Positions 1 through 9,947 of a DNA stretch of 64,000 bases are shown piece after piece. Position 1 is the first letter of the stretch. Every line of letters begins with the position of its first letter. A program made the translations under genes and the position numbers. Location of the stretch: contig CAKOAU010000002.1 in NCBI GenBank assembly GCA_932521035.1, positions 1 through 64,000 of the forward strand. The letters are read 5' to 3'. Below the pieces are notes generated by a model. It searched no databases. It was not told where the DNA came from and worked only from the letters and a program-made list of their open reading frames with translations. This DNA comes from Oscheius dolichura (Eukaryota > Nematoda > Chromadorea > Rhabditida > Rhabditidae).

Positions 1-293
1 AAGCCTAATCATTGGAGAACGTTCGACCACTCTTCTTGTAGAGCTCGACGAGTAGAGTACGAATACCCACAGAGCTAATAGGGTTGTCTGACCGAATAGC
101 GTTTTATAGCCCAAAAAACTATTATAATCCAGAAAAAGGTACAGTAATACGGGGCAGTTTTTGGAAAAGAGGGTAGGAGGTCCGAATTTGTGCTCATTCG
201 AACCGCCTCATCGAGCTGAGTCTAAAAAACCAGCTCCCGTCACAGGAGACGCGTTTGAGCCACGTTATGGCACCTAGATCATAAACCAAGAGT
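1..293 (+). repeat. Partial S monomer at the left edge
   Basis: The window opens about 50 bases into an S monomer and includes its full long tail. This copy has an extra A in the A run at 113-118 and lacks one G at about 248, so its net length is unchanged. Confidence 0.9.
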
Positions 294-826
294 TAAGCCA
301 ATACAAAACTCTTGGGCAATTTGAACAGGCCAGTACGGAATAAAAGCCTAATGATTGGAGAACGTTCGACCACTCTTCTTGTAGAGCTCGACGAGTAGAG
401 TACGAATAATCCAAGATCGAATAGGGTTCGCTGACCGAATAGCGTTTTATAGCCAAAAACTATTATAGTCCAAAAATAGGGGGTAAGCCAATACAAATCT
501 CTTGGGAAATTTGAACAGGCCAGTACGGAATAAAAGCCTAATCATTGAGAAACGTTCGACCACTCTTCTTGTAGAGCTCGACGAGTAGAGTACGAATACC
601 CACAGAGCTAATAGGGTTGTCTGACCGAATAGCGTTTTATAGCCCAAAAACTATTATAATCCAGAAAAAGGTACAGTAATACGGGGCAGTTTTTGGAAAA
701 GAGGGTAGGAGGTCCGAATTTGTGCTCATTCGAACCGCCTCATCGAGCTGAGTCTAAAAAACCAGCTCCGGTCACAGGAGGACGCGTTTGAGCCACGTTA
801 TGGCACCTAGATCATAAACCAAGAGT

Positions 827-1017
827 TAAGCCAATACAAAACTCTTGGGCAATTTGAACAGGCCAGTACGGAATAAAAGCCTAATCATTGGAGAACGTTC
901 GACCACTCTTCTTGTAGAGCTCGACGAGTAGAGTACGAATAATCCAAGATCGAATAAGGTTCGCTGACCGAATAGCGTTTTATAGCCCAAAAACTATTAT
1001 AGTCCAAAAATAGGGGG
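827..1017 (+). repeat. Q monomer, 191 bp (reference copy)
   Basis: Short monomer class Q differs from P mainly at offset 131, reading GAATAAGGTTCG instead of GAATAGGGTTCG. It follows a long tail and opens Y and Z units, so it has A at offset 15, and it usually has CATT at offset 60. A right-hand variant, Q*, has T to A at offset 157 (TTTTAAAGCCC); the ten copies have that base at 37763, 42456, 44631, 45890, 47149, 51347, 52072, 56614, 57339 and 62032. The copies in the units at 37607, 42300 and 51916 also carry GATT, a P-like head. Confidence 0.9.
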
Positions 1018-1208
1018 TAAGCCAATACAAATCTCTTGGGCAATTTGAACAGGCCAGTACGGAATAAAAGCCTAATGATTGGAGAACGTTCGACCACTCC
1101 TCTTGTAGAGCTCGACGAGTAGAGTACGAATAATCCAGGATCGAATAGGGTTTGCTGACCGAATAGCGTTTTATAGCCCAAAAACTATTATAGTCCAAAA
1201 ATAGGGGG
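1018..1208 (+). repeat. R monomer, 191 bp (reference copy)
   Basis: Short monomer class R is marked by GATT at offset 60, CCTCTT at offset 83, AATCCAGGATCG at 115-126 and GGGTTTGCTG at 131-140. It normally sits second in Y and Z units, after Q. The T to C at offset 83 removes one base pair from the 30-bp dyad. Copies with an R middle segment but a CATT/CTTCTT head occur at 50123, 55390 and 59358, and the copy at 33257 has GATT/CTTCTT. These look like crossovers between the head and middle markers. Confidence 0.9.
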
Positions 1209-1617
1209 TAAGCCAATACAAATCTCTTGGGCAATTTGAACAGGCCAGTACGGAATAAAAGCCTAATCATTGGAGAACGTTCGACCACTCTTCTTGTAGA
1301 GCTCGACGAGTAGAGTACGAATACCCACAGAGCTAATAGGGTTGTCTGACCGAATAGCGTTTTATAGCCCAAAAACTATTATAATCCAGAAAAAGGTACA
1401 GTAATACGGGGCAGTTTTTGGAAAAGAGGGTAGGAGGTCCGAATTTGTGCTCATTCGAACCGCCTCATCGAGCTGAGTCTAAAAAACCAGCTCCCGTCAC
1501 AGGAGGACGCGTTTGAGCCACGTTATGGCACCTAGATCATAAACCAAGAGTTAAGCCAATACAAAACTCTTGGGCAATTTGAACAGGCCAGTACGGAATA
1601 AAAGCCTAATGATTGGA

Positions 1618-1625
1618 GAACGTTC
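1618..1625. other. 8-bp perfect palindrome GAACGTTC (reference copy)
   Basis: Monomer offsets 67-74 are a perfect palindrome that recurs in every monomer. It begins 12 bp before the 30-bp dyad, so each 191-bp repeat has two dyad-symmetric elements within 42 bp. No role can be assigned from sequence alone. Confidence 0.75.
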
Positions 1626-1629
1626 GACC

Positions 1630-1659
1630 ACTCTTCTTGTAGAGCTCGACGAGTAGAGT
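1630..1659. other. 30-bp imperfect dyad centred on GAGCTC (reference copy)
   Basis: Monomer offsets 79-108 form an inverted repeat with 12 of 15 positions paired: outer arms ACTCT and AGAGT, inner palindrome GAGCTC. It lies in every monomer, including S. R copies lose one more pair through the offset-83 change. Only two copies with a changed central hexamer were found (CAGCTC, changed base at 5267 and 5992). The symmetry would suit a homodimeric DNA-binding protein or a small cruciform, but no binding protein is known from this sequence. Confidence 0.8.
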
Positions 1660-1660
1660 A

Positions 1661-1699
1661 CGAATAATCCAAGATCGAATAGGGTTCGCTGACCGAATA
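1661..1699 (+). repeat. Degenerate sub-repeats with CGAATA core (reference copy)
   Basis: CGAATA occurs three times within one short monomer, at 1661, 1676 and 1694, spaced 15 and 18 bp. Flanks are similar (gtaCGAATA, gatCGAATA, gacCGAATA). A fourth related CGGAATA lies upstream in the same monomer. This suggests that the monomer grew partly from a shorter tandem unit. In S the middle copy is altered. Confidence 0.55.
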
Positions 1700-1969
1700 G
1701 CGTTTTATAGCCCAAAAACTATTATAGTCCAAAAATAGGGGGTAAGCCAATACAAATCTCTTGGGAAATTTGAACAGGCCAGTACGGAATAAAAGCCTAA
1801 TCATTGGAGAACGTTCGACCACTCTTCTTGTAGAGCTCGACGAGTAGAGTACGAATACCCACAGAGCTAATAGGGTTGTCTGACCGAATAGCGTTTTATA
1901 GCCCAAAAACTATTATAATCCAGAAAAAGGTACAGTAATACGGGGCAGTTTTTGGAAAAGAGGGTAGGA

Positions 1970-1995
1970 GGTCCGAATTTGTGCTCATTCGAACC
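1970..1995. other. Inverted repeat 1 in the long tail
   Basis: GGTCCGAAT and ATTCGAACC are complementary at 8 of 9 positions across an 8-base spacer. It occurs once per HOR unit. The copies with altered bases here are at 4896 (GAACCCCCTC, just outside the arm), 11111 and 12370 (ATTTGAACC). Confidence 0.6.
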
Positions 1996-2003
1996 GCCTC
2001 ATC

Positions 2004-2027
2004 GAGCTGAGTCTAAAAAACCAGCTC
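2004..2027. other. Inverted repeat 2 in the long tail
   Basis: GAGCTG and CAGCTC form a perfect 6-bp stem around a 12-base spacer that contains a run of six A. It lies 8 bp after inverted repeat 1. The stem is short, so a chance origin is possible. Confidence 0.45.
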
Positions 2028-2050
2028 CCGTCACAGGAGGACGCGTTTGA

Positions 2051-2063
2051 GCCACGTTATGGC
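2051..2063. other. Inverted repeat 3 in the long tail
   Basis: GCCA-CGTTA-TGGC is a 4-bp perfect stem with a 5-base loop, present in each long tail. It is too short to imply function by itself. Confidence 0.3.
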
Positions 2064-2619
2064 ACCTAGATCATAAACCAAGAGTTAAGCCAATACAAAA
2101 CTCTTGGGCAATTTGAACAGGCCAGTACGGAATAAAAGCCTAATGATTGGAGAACGTTCGACCACTCTTCTTGTAGAGCTCGACGAGTAGAGTACGAATA
2201 ATCCAAGATCGAATAGGGTTCGCTGACCGAATAGCGTTTTATAGCCCAAAAACTATTATAGTCCAAAAATAGGGGGTAAGCCAATACAAATCTCTTGGGA
2301 AATTTGAACAGGCCAGTACGGAATAAAAGCCTAATCATTGGAGAACGTTCGACCACTCTTCTTGTAGAGCTCGACGAGTAGAGTACGAATACCCACAGAG
2401 CTAATAGGGTTGTCTGACCGAATAGCGTTTTATAGCCCAAAAACTATTATAATCCAGAAAAAGGTACAGTAATACGGGGCAGTTTTTGGAAAAGAGGGTA
2501 GGAGGTCCGAATTTGTGCTCATTCGAACCGCCTCATCGAGCTGAGTCTAAAAAACCAGCTCCCGTCACAGGAGGACGCGTTTGAGCCACGTTATGGCACC
2601 TAGATCATAAACCAAGAGT

Positions 2620-3917
2620 TAAGCCAATACAAAACTCTTGGGCAATTTGAACAGGCCAGTACGGAATAAAAGCCTAATCATTGGAGAACGTTCGACCACT
2701 CTTCTTGTAGAGCTCGACGAGTAGAGTACGAGTAATCCAAGATCGAATAAGGTTCGCTGACCGAATAGCGTTTTATAGCCCAAAAACTATTATAGTCCAA
2801 AAATAGGGGGTAAGCCAATACAAATCTCTTGGGCAATTTGAACAGGCCAGTACGGAATAAAAGCCTAATGATTGGAGAACGTTCGACCACTCCTCTTGTA
2901 GAGCTCGACGAGTAGAGTACGAATAATCCAGGATCGAATAGGGTTTGCTGACCGAATAGCGTTTTATAGCCCAAAAACTATTATAGTCCAAAAATAGGGG
3001 GTAAGCCAATACAAATCTCTTGGGCAATTTGAACAGGCCAGTACGGAATAAAAGCCTAATCATTGGAGAACGTTCGACCACTCTTCTTGTAGAGCTCGAC
3101 GAGTAGAGTACGAATAATCCAAGATCGAATAGGGTTCGCTGACCGAATAGCGTTTTATAGCCCAAAAACTATTATAGTCCAAAAATAGGGGGTAAGCCAA
3201 TACAAATCTCTTGGGCAATTTGAACAGGCCAGTACGGAATAAAAGCCTAATCATTGGAGAACGTTCGACCACTCTTCTTGTAGAGCTCGACGAGTAGAGT
3301 ACGAATACCCACAGAGCTAATAGGGTTGTCTGACCGAATAGCGTTTTATAGCCCAAAAACTATTATAGTCCAAAAATAGGGGGTAAGCCAATACAAATCT
3401 CTTGGGCAATTTGAACAGGCCAGTACGGAATAAAAGCCTAATGATTGGAGAACGTTCGACCACTCCTCTTGTAGAGCTCGACGAGTAGAGTACGAATAAT
3501 CCAGGATCGAATAGGGTTTGCTGACCGAATAGCGTTTTATAGCCCAAAAACTATTATAGTCCAAAAATAGGGGGTAAGCCAATACAAATCTCTTGGGCAA
3601 TTTGAACAGGCCAGTACGGAATAAAAGCCTAATCATTGGAGAACGTTCGACCACTCTTCTTGTAGAGCTCGACGAGTAGAGTACGAATACCCACAGAGCT
3701 AATAGGGTTGTCTGACCGAATAGCGTTTTATAGCCCAAAAACTATTATAATCCAGAAAAAGGTACAGTAATACGGGGCAGTTTTTGGAAAAGAGGGTAGG
3801 AGGTCCGAATTTGTGCTCATTCGAACCGCCTCATCGAGCTGAGTCTAAAAAACCAGCTCCCGTCACAGGAGGACGCGTTTGAGCCACGTTATGGCACCTA
3901 GATCATAAACCAAGAGT
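2620..3917 (+). repeat. 1298-bp six-mer HOR, copy 1 (Q-R-P-S'-R-S)
   Basis: Monomers start at 2620 (Q), 2811 (R), 3002 (P), 3193 (S'), 3384 (R) and 3575 (S, full tail). S' has the S middle segment followed by a 16-bp short tail, so the expected unit boundary is missing and two units are fused. A private change A to G lies at 2732. A near-identical copy lies at 15327. Confidence 0.93.
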
Positions 3918-6435
3918 TAAGCCAATACAAAACTCTTGGGCAATTTGAACAGGCCAGTACGGAATAAAAGCCTAATGATTGGAGAACGTTCGACCACTCT
4001 TCTTGTAGAGCTCGACGAGTAGAGTACGAATAATCCAAGATCGAATAGGGTTCGCTGACCGAATAGCGTTTTATAGCCCAAAAACTATTATAGTCCAAAA
4101 ATAGGGGGTAAGCCAATACAAATCTCTTGGGAAATTTGAACAGGCCAGTACGGAATAAAAGCCTAATCATTGGAGAACGTTCGACCACTCTTCTTGTAGA
4201 GCTCGACGAGTAGAGTACGAATACCCACAGAGCTAATAGGGTTGTCTGACCGAATAGCGTTTTATAGCCCAAAAACTATTATAATCCAGAAAAAGGTACA
4301 GTAATACGGGGCAGTTTTTGGAAAAGAGGGTAGGAGGTCCGAATTTGTGCTCATTCGAACCGCCTCATCGAGCTGAGTCTAAAAAACCAGCTCCCGTCAC
4401 AGGAGGACGCGTTTGAGCCACGTTATGGCACCTAGATCATAAACCAAGAGTTAAGCCAATACAAAACTCTTGGGCAATTTGAACAGGCCAGTACGGAATA
4501 AAAGCCTAATGATTGGAGAACGTTCGACCACTCTTCTTGTAGAGCTCGACGAGTAGAGTACGAATAATCCAAGATCGAATAGGGTTCGCTGACCGAATAG
4601 CGTTTTATAGCCCAAAAACTATTATAGTCCAAAAATAGGGGGTAAGCCAATACAAATCTCTTGGGAAATTTGAACAGGCCAGTACGGAATAAAAGCCTAA
4701 TCATTGGAGAACGTTCGACCACTCTTCTTGTAGAGCTCGACGAGTAGAGTACGAATACCCACAGAGCTAATAGGGTTGTCTGACCGAATAGCGTTTTATA
4801 GCCCAAAAACTATTATAATCCAGAAAAAGGTACAGTAATACGGGGCAGTTTTTGGAAAAGAGGGTAGGAGGTCCGAATTTGTGCTCATTCGAACCCCCTC
4901 ATCGAGCTGAGTCTAAAAAACCAGCTCCCGTCACAGGAGGACGCGTTTGAGCCACGTTATGGCACCTAGATCATAAACCAAGAGTTAAGCCAATACAAAA
5001 CTCTTGGGCAATTTGAACAGGCCAGTACGGAATAAAAGCCTAATCATTGGAGAACGTTCGACCACTCTTCTTGTAGAGCTCGACGAGTAGAGTACGAATA
5101 ATCCAAGATCGAATAAGGTTCGCTGACCGAATAGCGTTTTATAGCCCAAAAACTATTATAGTCCAAAAATAGGGGGTAAGCCAATACAAATCTCTTGGGC
5201 AATTTGAACAGGCCAGTACGGAATAAAAGCCTAATGATTGGAGAACGTTCGACCACTCCTCTTGTACAGCTCGACGAGTAGAGTACGAATAATCCAGGAT
5301 CGAATAGGGTTTGCTGACCGAATAGCGTTTTATAGCCCAAAAACTATTATAGTCCAAAAATAGGGGGTAAGCCAATACAAATCTCTTGGGCAATTTGAAC
5401 AGGCCAGTACGGAATAAAAGCCTAATCATTGGAGAACGTTCGACCACTCTTCTTGTAGAGCTCGACGAGTAGAGTACGAATACCCACAGAGCTAATAGGG
5501 TTGTCTGACCGAATAGCGTTTTATAGCCCAAAAACTATTATAATCCAGAAAAAGGTACAGTAATACGGGGCAGTTTTTGGAAAAGAGGGTAGGAGGTCCG
5601 AATTTGTGCTCATTCGAACCGCCTCATCGAGCTGAGTCTAAAAAACCAGCTCCCGTCACAGGAGGACGCGTTTGAGCCACGTTATGGCACCTAGATCATA
5701 AACCAAGAGTTAAGCCAATACAAAACTCTTGGGCAATTTGAACAGGCCAGTACGGAATAAAAGCCTAATCATTGGAGAACGTTCGACCACTCTTCTTGTA
5801 GAGCTCGACGAGTAGAGTACGAATAATCCAAGATCGAATAAGGTTCGCTGACCGAATAGCGTTTTATAGCCCAAAAACTATTATAGTCCAAAAATAGGGG
5901 GTAAGCCAATACAAATCTCTTGGGCAATTTGAACAGGCCAGTACGGAATAAAAGCCTAATGATTGGAGAACGTTCGACCACTCCTCTTGTACAGCTCGAC
6001 GAGTAGAGTACGAATAATCCAGGATCGAATAGGGTTTGCTGACCGAATAGCGTTTTATAGCCCAAAAACTATTATAGTCCAAAAATAGGGGGTAAGCCAA
6101 TACAAATCTCTTGGGCAATTTGAACAGGCCAGTACGGAATAAAAGCCTAATCATTGGAGAACGTTCGACCACTCTTCTTGTAGAGCTCGACGAGTAGAGT
6201 ACGAATACCCACAGAGCTAATAGGGTTGTCTGACCGAATAGCGTTTTATAGCCCAAAAACTATTATAATCCAGAAAAAGGTACAGTAATACGGGGCAGTT
6301 TTTGGAAAAGAGGGTAGGAGGTCCGAATTTGTGCTCATTCGAACCGCCTCATCGAGCTGAGTCTAAAAAACCAGCTCCCGTCACAGGAGGACGCGTTTGA
6401 GCCACGTTATGGCACCTAGATCATAAACCAAGAGT
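3918..6435 (+). repeat. HOR block X-X-Y-Y
   Basis: Units start at 3918 (X), 4452 (X), 4986 (Y) and 5711 (Y). The two Y units share a private G to C change in the R dyad (5267 and 5992, exactly 725 bp apart), so one is a recent tandem copy of the other. The X at 4452 has a private change in its long tail at 4896. Confidence 0.93.
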
Positions 6436-9400
6436 TAAGCCAATACAAAACTCTTGGGCAATTTGAACAGGCCAGTACGGAATAAAAGCCTAATCATTGG
6501 AGAACGTTCGACCACTCTTCTTGTAGAGCTCGACGAGTAGAGTACGAATAATCCAAGATCGAATAAGGTTCGCTGACCGAATAGCGTTTTATAGCCCAAA
6601 AACTATTATAGTCCAAAAATAGGGGGTAAGCCAATACAAATCTCTTGGGCAATTTGAACAGGCCAGTACGGAATAAAAGCCTAATCATTGGAGAACGTTC
6701 GACCACTCTTCTTGTAGAGCTCGACGAGTAGAGTACGAATAATCCAAGATCGAATAGGGTTCGCTGACCGAATAGCGTTTTATAGCCCAAAAACTATTAT
6801 AGTCCAAAAATAGGGGGTAAGCCAATACAAATCTCTTGGGAAATTTGAACAGGCCAGTACGGAATAAAAGCCTAATCATTGGAGAACGTTCGACCACTCT
6901 TCTTGTAGAGCTCGACGAGTAGAGTACGAATAATCCAAGATCGAATAGGGTTCGCTGACCGAATAGCGTTTTATAGCCCAAAAACTATTATAGTCCAAAA
7001 ATAGGGGGTAAGCCAATACAAATCTCTTGGGAAATTTGAACAGGCCAGTACGGAATAAAAGCCTAATCATTGGAGAACGTTCGACCACTCTTCTTGTAGA
7101 GCTCGACGAGTAGAGTACGAATACCCACAGAGCTAATAGGGTTGTCTGACCGAATAGCGTTTTATAGCCCAAAAACTATTATAATCCAGAAAAAGGTACA
7201 GTAATACGGGGCAGTTTTTGGAAAAGAGGGTAGGAGGTCCGAATTTGTGCTCATTCGAACCGCCTCATCGAGCTGAGTCTAAAAAACCAGCTCCCGTCAC
7301 AGGAGGACGCGTTTGAGCCACGTTATGGCACCTAGATCATAAACCAAGAGTTAAGCCAATACAAAACTCTTGGGCAATTTGAACAGGCCAGTACGGAATA
7401 AAAGCCTAATCATTGGAGAACGTTCGACCACTCTTCTTGTAGAGCTCGACGAGTAGAGTACGAATAATCCAAGATCGAATAAGGTTCGCTGACCGAATAG
7501 CGTTTTATAGCCCAAAAACTATTATAGTCCAAAAATAGGGGGTAAGCCAATACAAATCTCTTGGGCAATTTGAACAGGCCAGTACGGAATAAAAGCCTAA
7601 TCATTGGAGAACGTTCGACCACTCTTCTTGTAGAGCTCGACGAGTAGAGTACGAATAATCCAAGATCGAATAGGGTTCGCTGACCGAATAGCGTTTTATA
7701 GCCCAAAAACTATTATAGTCCAAAAATAGGGGGTAAGCCAATACAAATCTCTTGGGAAATTTGAACAGGCCAGTACGGAATAAAAGCCTAATCATTGGAG
7801 AACGTTCGACCACTCTTCTTGTAGAGCTCGACGAGTAGAGTACGAATAATCCAAGATCGAATAGGGTTCGCTGACCGAATAGCGTTTTATAGCCCAAAAA
7901 CTATTATAGTCCAAAAATAGGGGGTAAGCCAATACAAATCTCTTGGGAAATTTGAACAGGCCAGTACGGAATAAAAGCCTAATCATTGGAGAACGTTCGA
8001 CCACTCTTCTTGTAGAGCTCGACGAGTAGAGTACGAATACCCACAGAGCTAATAGGGTTGTCTGACCGAATAGCGTTTTATAGCCCAAAAACTATTATAG
8101 TCCAAAAATAGGGGGTAAGCCAATACAAATCTCTTGGGCAATTTGAACAGGCCAGTACGGAATAAAAGCCTAATCATTGGAGAACGTTCGACCACTCTTC
8201 TTGTAGAGCTCGACGAGTAGAGTACGAATAATCCAAGATCGAATAGGGTTCGCTGACCGAATAGCGTTTTATAGCCCAAAAACTATTATAGTCCAAAAAT
8301 AGGGGGTAAGCCAATACAAATCTCTTGGGAAATTTGAACAGGCCAGTACGGAATAAAAGCCTAATCATTGGAGAACGTTCGACCACTCTTCTTGTAGAGC
8401 TCGACGAGTAGAGTACGAATAATCCAAGATCGAATAGGGTTCGCTGACCGAATAGCGTTTTATAGCCCAAAAACTATTATAGTCCAAAAATAGGGGGTAA
8501 GCCAATACAAATCTCTTGGGAAATTTGAACAGGCCAGTACGGAATAAAAGCCTAATCATTGGAGAACGTTCGACCACTCTTCTTGTAGAGCTCGACGAGT
8601 AGAGTACGAATACCCACAGAGCTAATAGGGTTGTCTGACCGAATAGCGTTTTATAGCCCAAAAACTATTATAATCCAGAAAAAGGTACAGTAATACGGGG
8701 CAGTTTTTGGAAAAGAGGGTAGGAGGTCCGAATTTGTGCTCATTCGAACCGCCTCATCGAGCTGAGTCTAAAAAACCAGCTCCGGTCACAGGAGGACGCG
8801 TTTGAGCCACGTTATGGCACCTAGATCATAAACCAAGAGTTAAGCCAATACAAAACTCTTGGGCAATTTGAACAGGCCAGTACGGAATAAAAGCCTAATC
8901 ATTGGAGAACGTTCGACCACTCTTCTTGTAGAGCTCGACGAGTAGAGTACGAATAATCCAAGATCGAATAAGGTTCGCTGACCGAATAGCGTTTTATAGC
9001 CCAAAAACTATTATAGTCCAAAAATAGGGGGTAAGCCAATACAAATCTCTTGGGCAATTTGAACAGGCCAGTACGGAATAAAAGCCTAATCATTGGAGAA
9101 CGTTCGACCACTCTTCTTGTAGAGCTCGACGAGTAGAGTACGAATAATCCAAGATCGAATAAGGTTCGCTGACCGAATAGCGTTTTATAGCCCAAAAACT
9201 ATTATAGTCCAAAAATAGGGGGTAAGCCAATACAAATCTCTTGGGCAATTTGAACAGGCCAGTACGGAATAAAAGCCTAATCATTGGAGAACGTTCGACC
9301 ACTCTTCTTGTAGAGCTCGACGAGTAGAGTACGAATAATCCAAGATCGAATAGGGTTCGCTGACCGAATAGCGTTTTATAGCCCAAAAACTATTATAGTC

Positions 9401-9947
9401 CAAAAATAGGGGGTAAGCCAATACAAATCTCTTGGGAAATTTGAACAGGCCAGTACGGAATAAAAGCCTAATCATTGGAGAACGTTCGACCACTCTTCTT
9501 GTAGAGCTCGACGAGTAGAGTACGAATAATCCAAGATCGAATAGGGTTCGCTGACCGAATAGCGTTTTATAGCCCAAAAACTATTATAGTCCAAAAATAG
9601 GGGGTAAGCCAATACAAATCTCTTGGGAAATTTGAACAGGCCAGTACGGAATAAAAGCCTAATCATTGGAGAACGTTCGACCACTCTTCTTGTAGAGCTC
9701 GACGAGTAGAGTACGAATACCCACAGAGCTAATAGGGTTGTCTGACCGAATAGCGTTTTATAGCCCAAAAACTATTATAATCCAGAAAAAGGTACAGTAA
9801 TACGGGGCAGTTTTTGGAAAAGAGGGTAGGAGGTCCGAATTTGTGCTCATTCGAACCGCCTCATCGAGCTGAGTCTAAAAAACCAGCTCCGGTCACAGGA
9901 GGACGCGTTTGAGCCACGTTATGGCACCTAGATCATAAACCAAGAGT
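6436..9947 (+). repeat. P-rich HOR block
   Basis: Three units lack R altogether: 6436 (Q-P-P-S, 916 bp), 7352 (Q-P-P-S'-P-P-S, 1489 bp) and 8841 (Q-Q-P-P-S, 1107 bp). Within each P-P pair the first P has GGGCAA and the second GGGAAA, and both have CATT. The following S has GGGAAA. The pattern is confined to this 3.5 kb. The long tails of the last two units both carry the CCGGTCAC variant (8784, 9891). Confidence 0.92.

Larger units (their letters stand above)
1552..1742 (+). repeat. P monomer, 191 bp (reference copy)
   Basis: Short monomer class P. Its diagnostic segment at offsets 111-140 reads AATCCAAGATCG then AATAGGGTTCGCTG, and its tail is the 16-bp short form ending in five or more G. 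This copy follows a long monomer, so it has A at offset 15, and it has GATT at offset 60, as in nearly all X units. P copies inside Z units have T at offset 15 and CATT instead. It carries the 8-bp palindrome at offsets 67-74 and the 30-bp dyad at 79-108. It is usually followed by an S whose offset 24 reads GGGAAA. Confidence 0.92.
1743..2085 (+). repeat. S monomer, 343 bp long form (reference copy)
   Basis: The long monomer closes every HOR unit. Offsets 1-110 match the short monomers, including both palindromes. Offsets 116-140 are class-specific (CCCACAGAGCTAATAGGG then TTGTCTG), offsets 141-175 again match the family, and offsets 176-343 are a long tail absent from P, Q and R. In X units S has GGGAAA at offset 24; in most Y and Z units it has GGGCAA. 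Six chimeric S copies (called S') have the S middle segment but a short tail: 3193, 7925, 15900, 20745, 32532 and 33639. Confidence 0.92.
1918..2085 (+). repeat. Long-tail block unique to S monomers (reference copy)
   Basis: These 168 bp replace the 16-bp tail of short monomers, a net gain of 152 bp. The block starts at the A of TATAATCCAG and ends just before TAAGCCAATAC. It occurs once per HOR unit and so punctuates the array. It contains three small inverted repeats, annotated separately. Several anchors occur in the same order as in a normal monomer (CAGTA, TTCGA, GAGCT, GCGTTT with AGCC, CCAA), so it may be a decayed, shortened monomer; that is inference. Local variants include CCGGTCAC for CCCGTCAC at 770, 8784, 9891, 11150 and 12409. 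Confidence 0.88.
294..2619 (+). repeat. HOR block X-Y-X-X
   Basis: Units start at 294 (X, 533 bp), 827 (Y, 725 bp), 1552 (X) and 2086 (X). The first X lacks one C at about 454 and has two compensating length changes at 548-550 (CATTGAGAAACG). The Y at 827 and the Xs at 1552 and 2086 are typical and serve as reference copies. The long tail of the first X has the CCGGTCAC variant at 770. Confidence 0.93.

Noticed and set aside
1676-1690. Telomere-like TAGGGTT within monomers
   Set aside because: It occurs once per monomer as part of the class-specific segment and is never tandemly repeated.
1987-2054. Pol III promoter or tRNA-derived element on the minus strand of the long tail (GGTTCGAAT as B box, TGGCTCAAACGC as weak A box)
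   Set aside because: The A box matches only about 9 of 12 positions, a run of six T lies between the boxes and would stop Pol III, and no T-arm or cloverleaf pairing fits.
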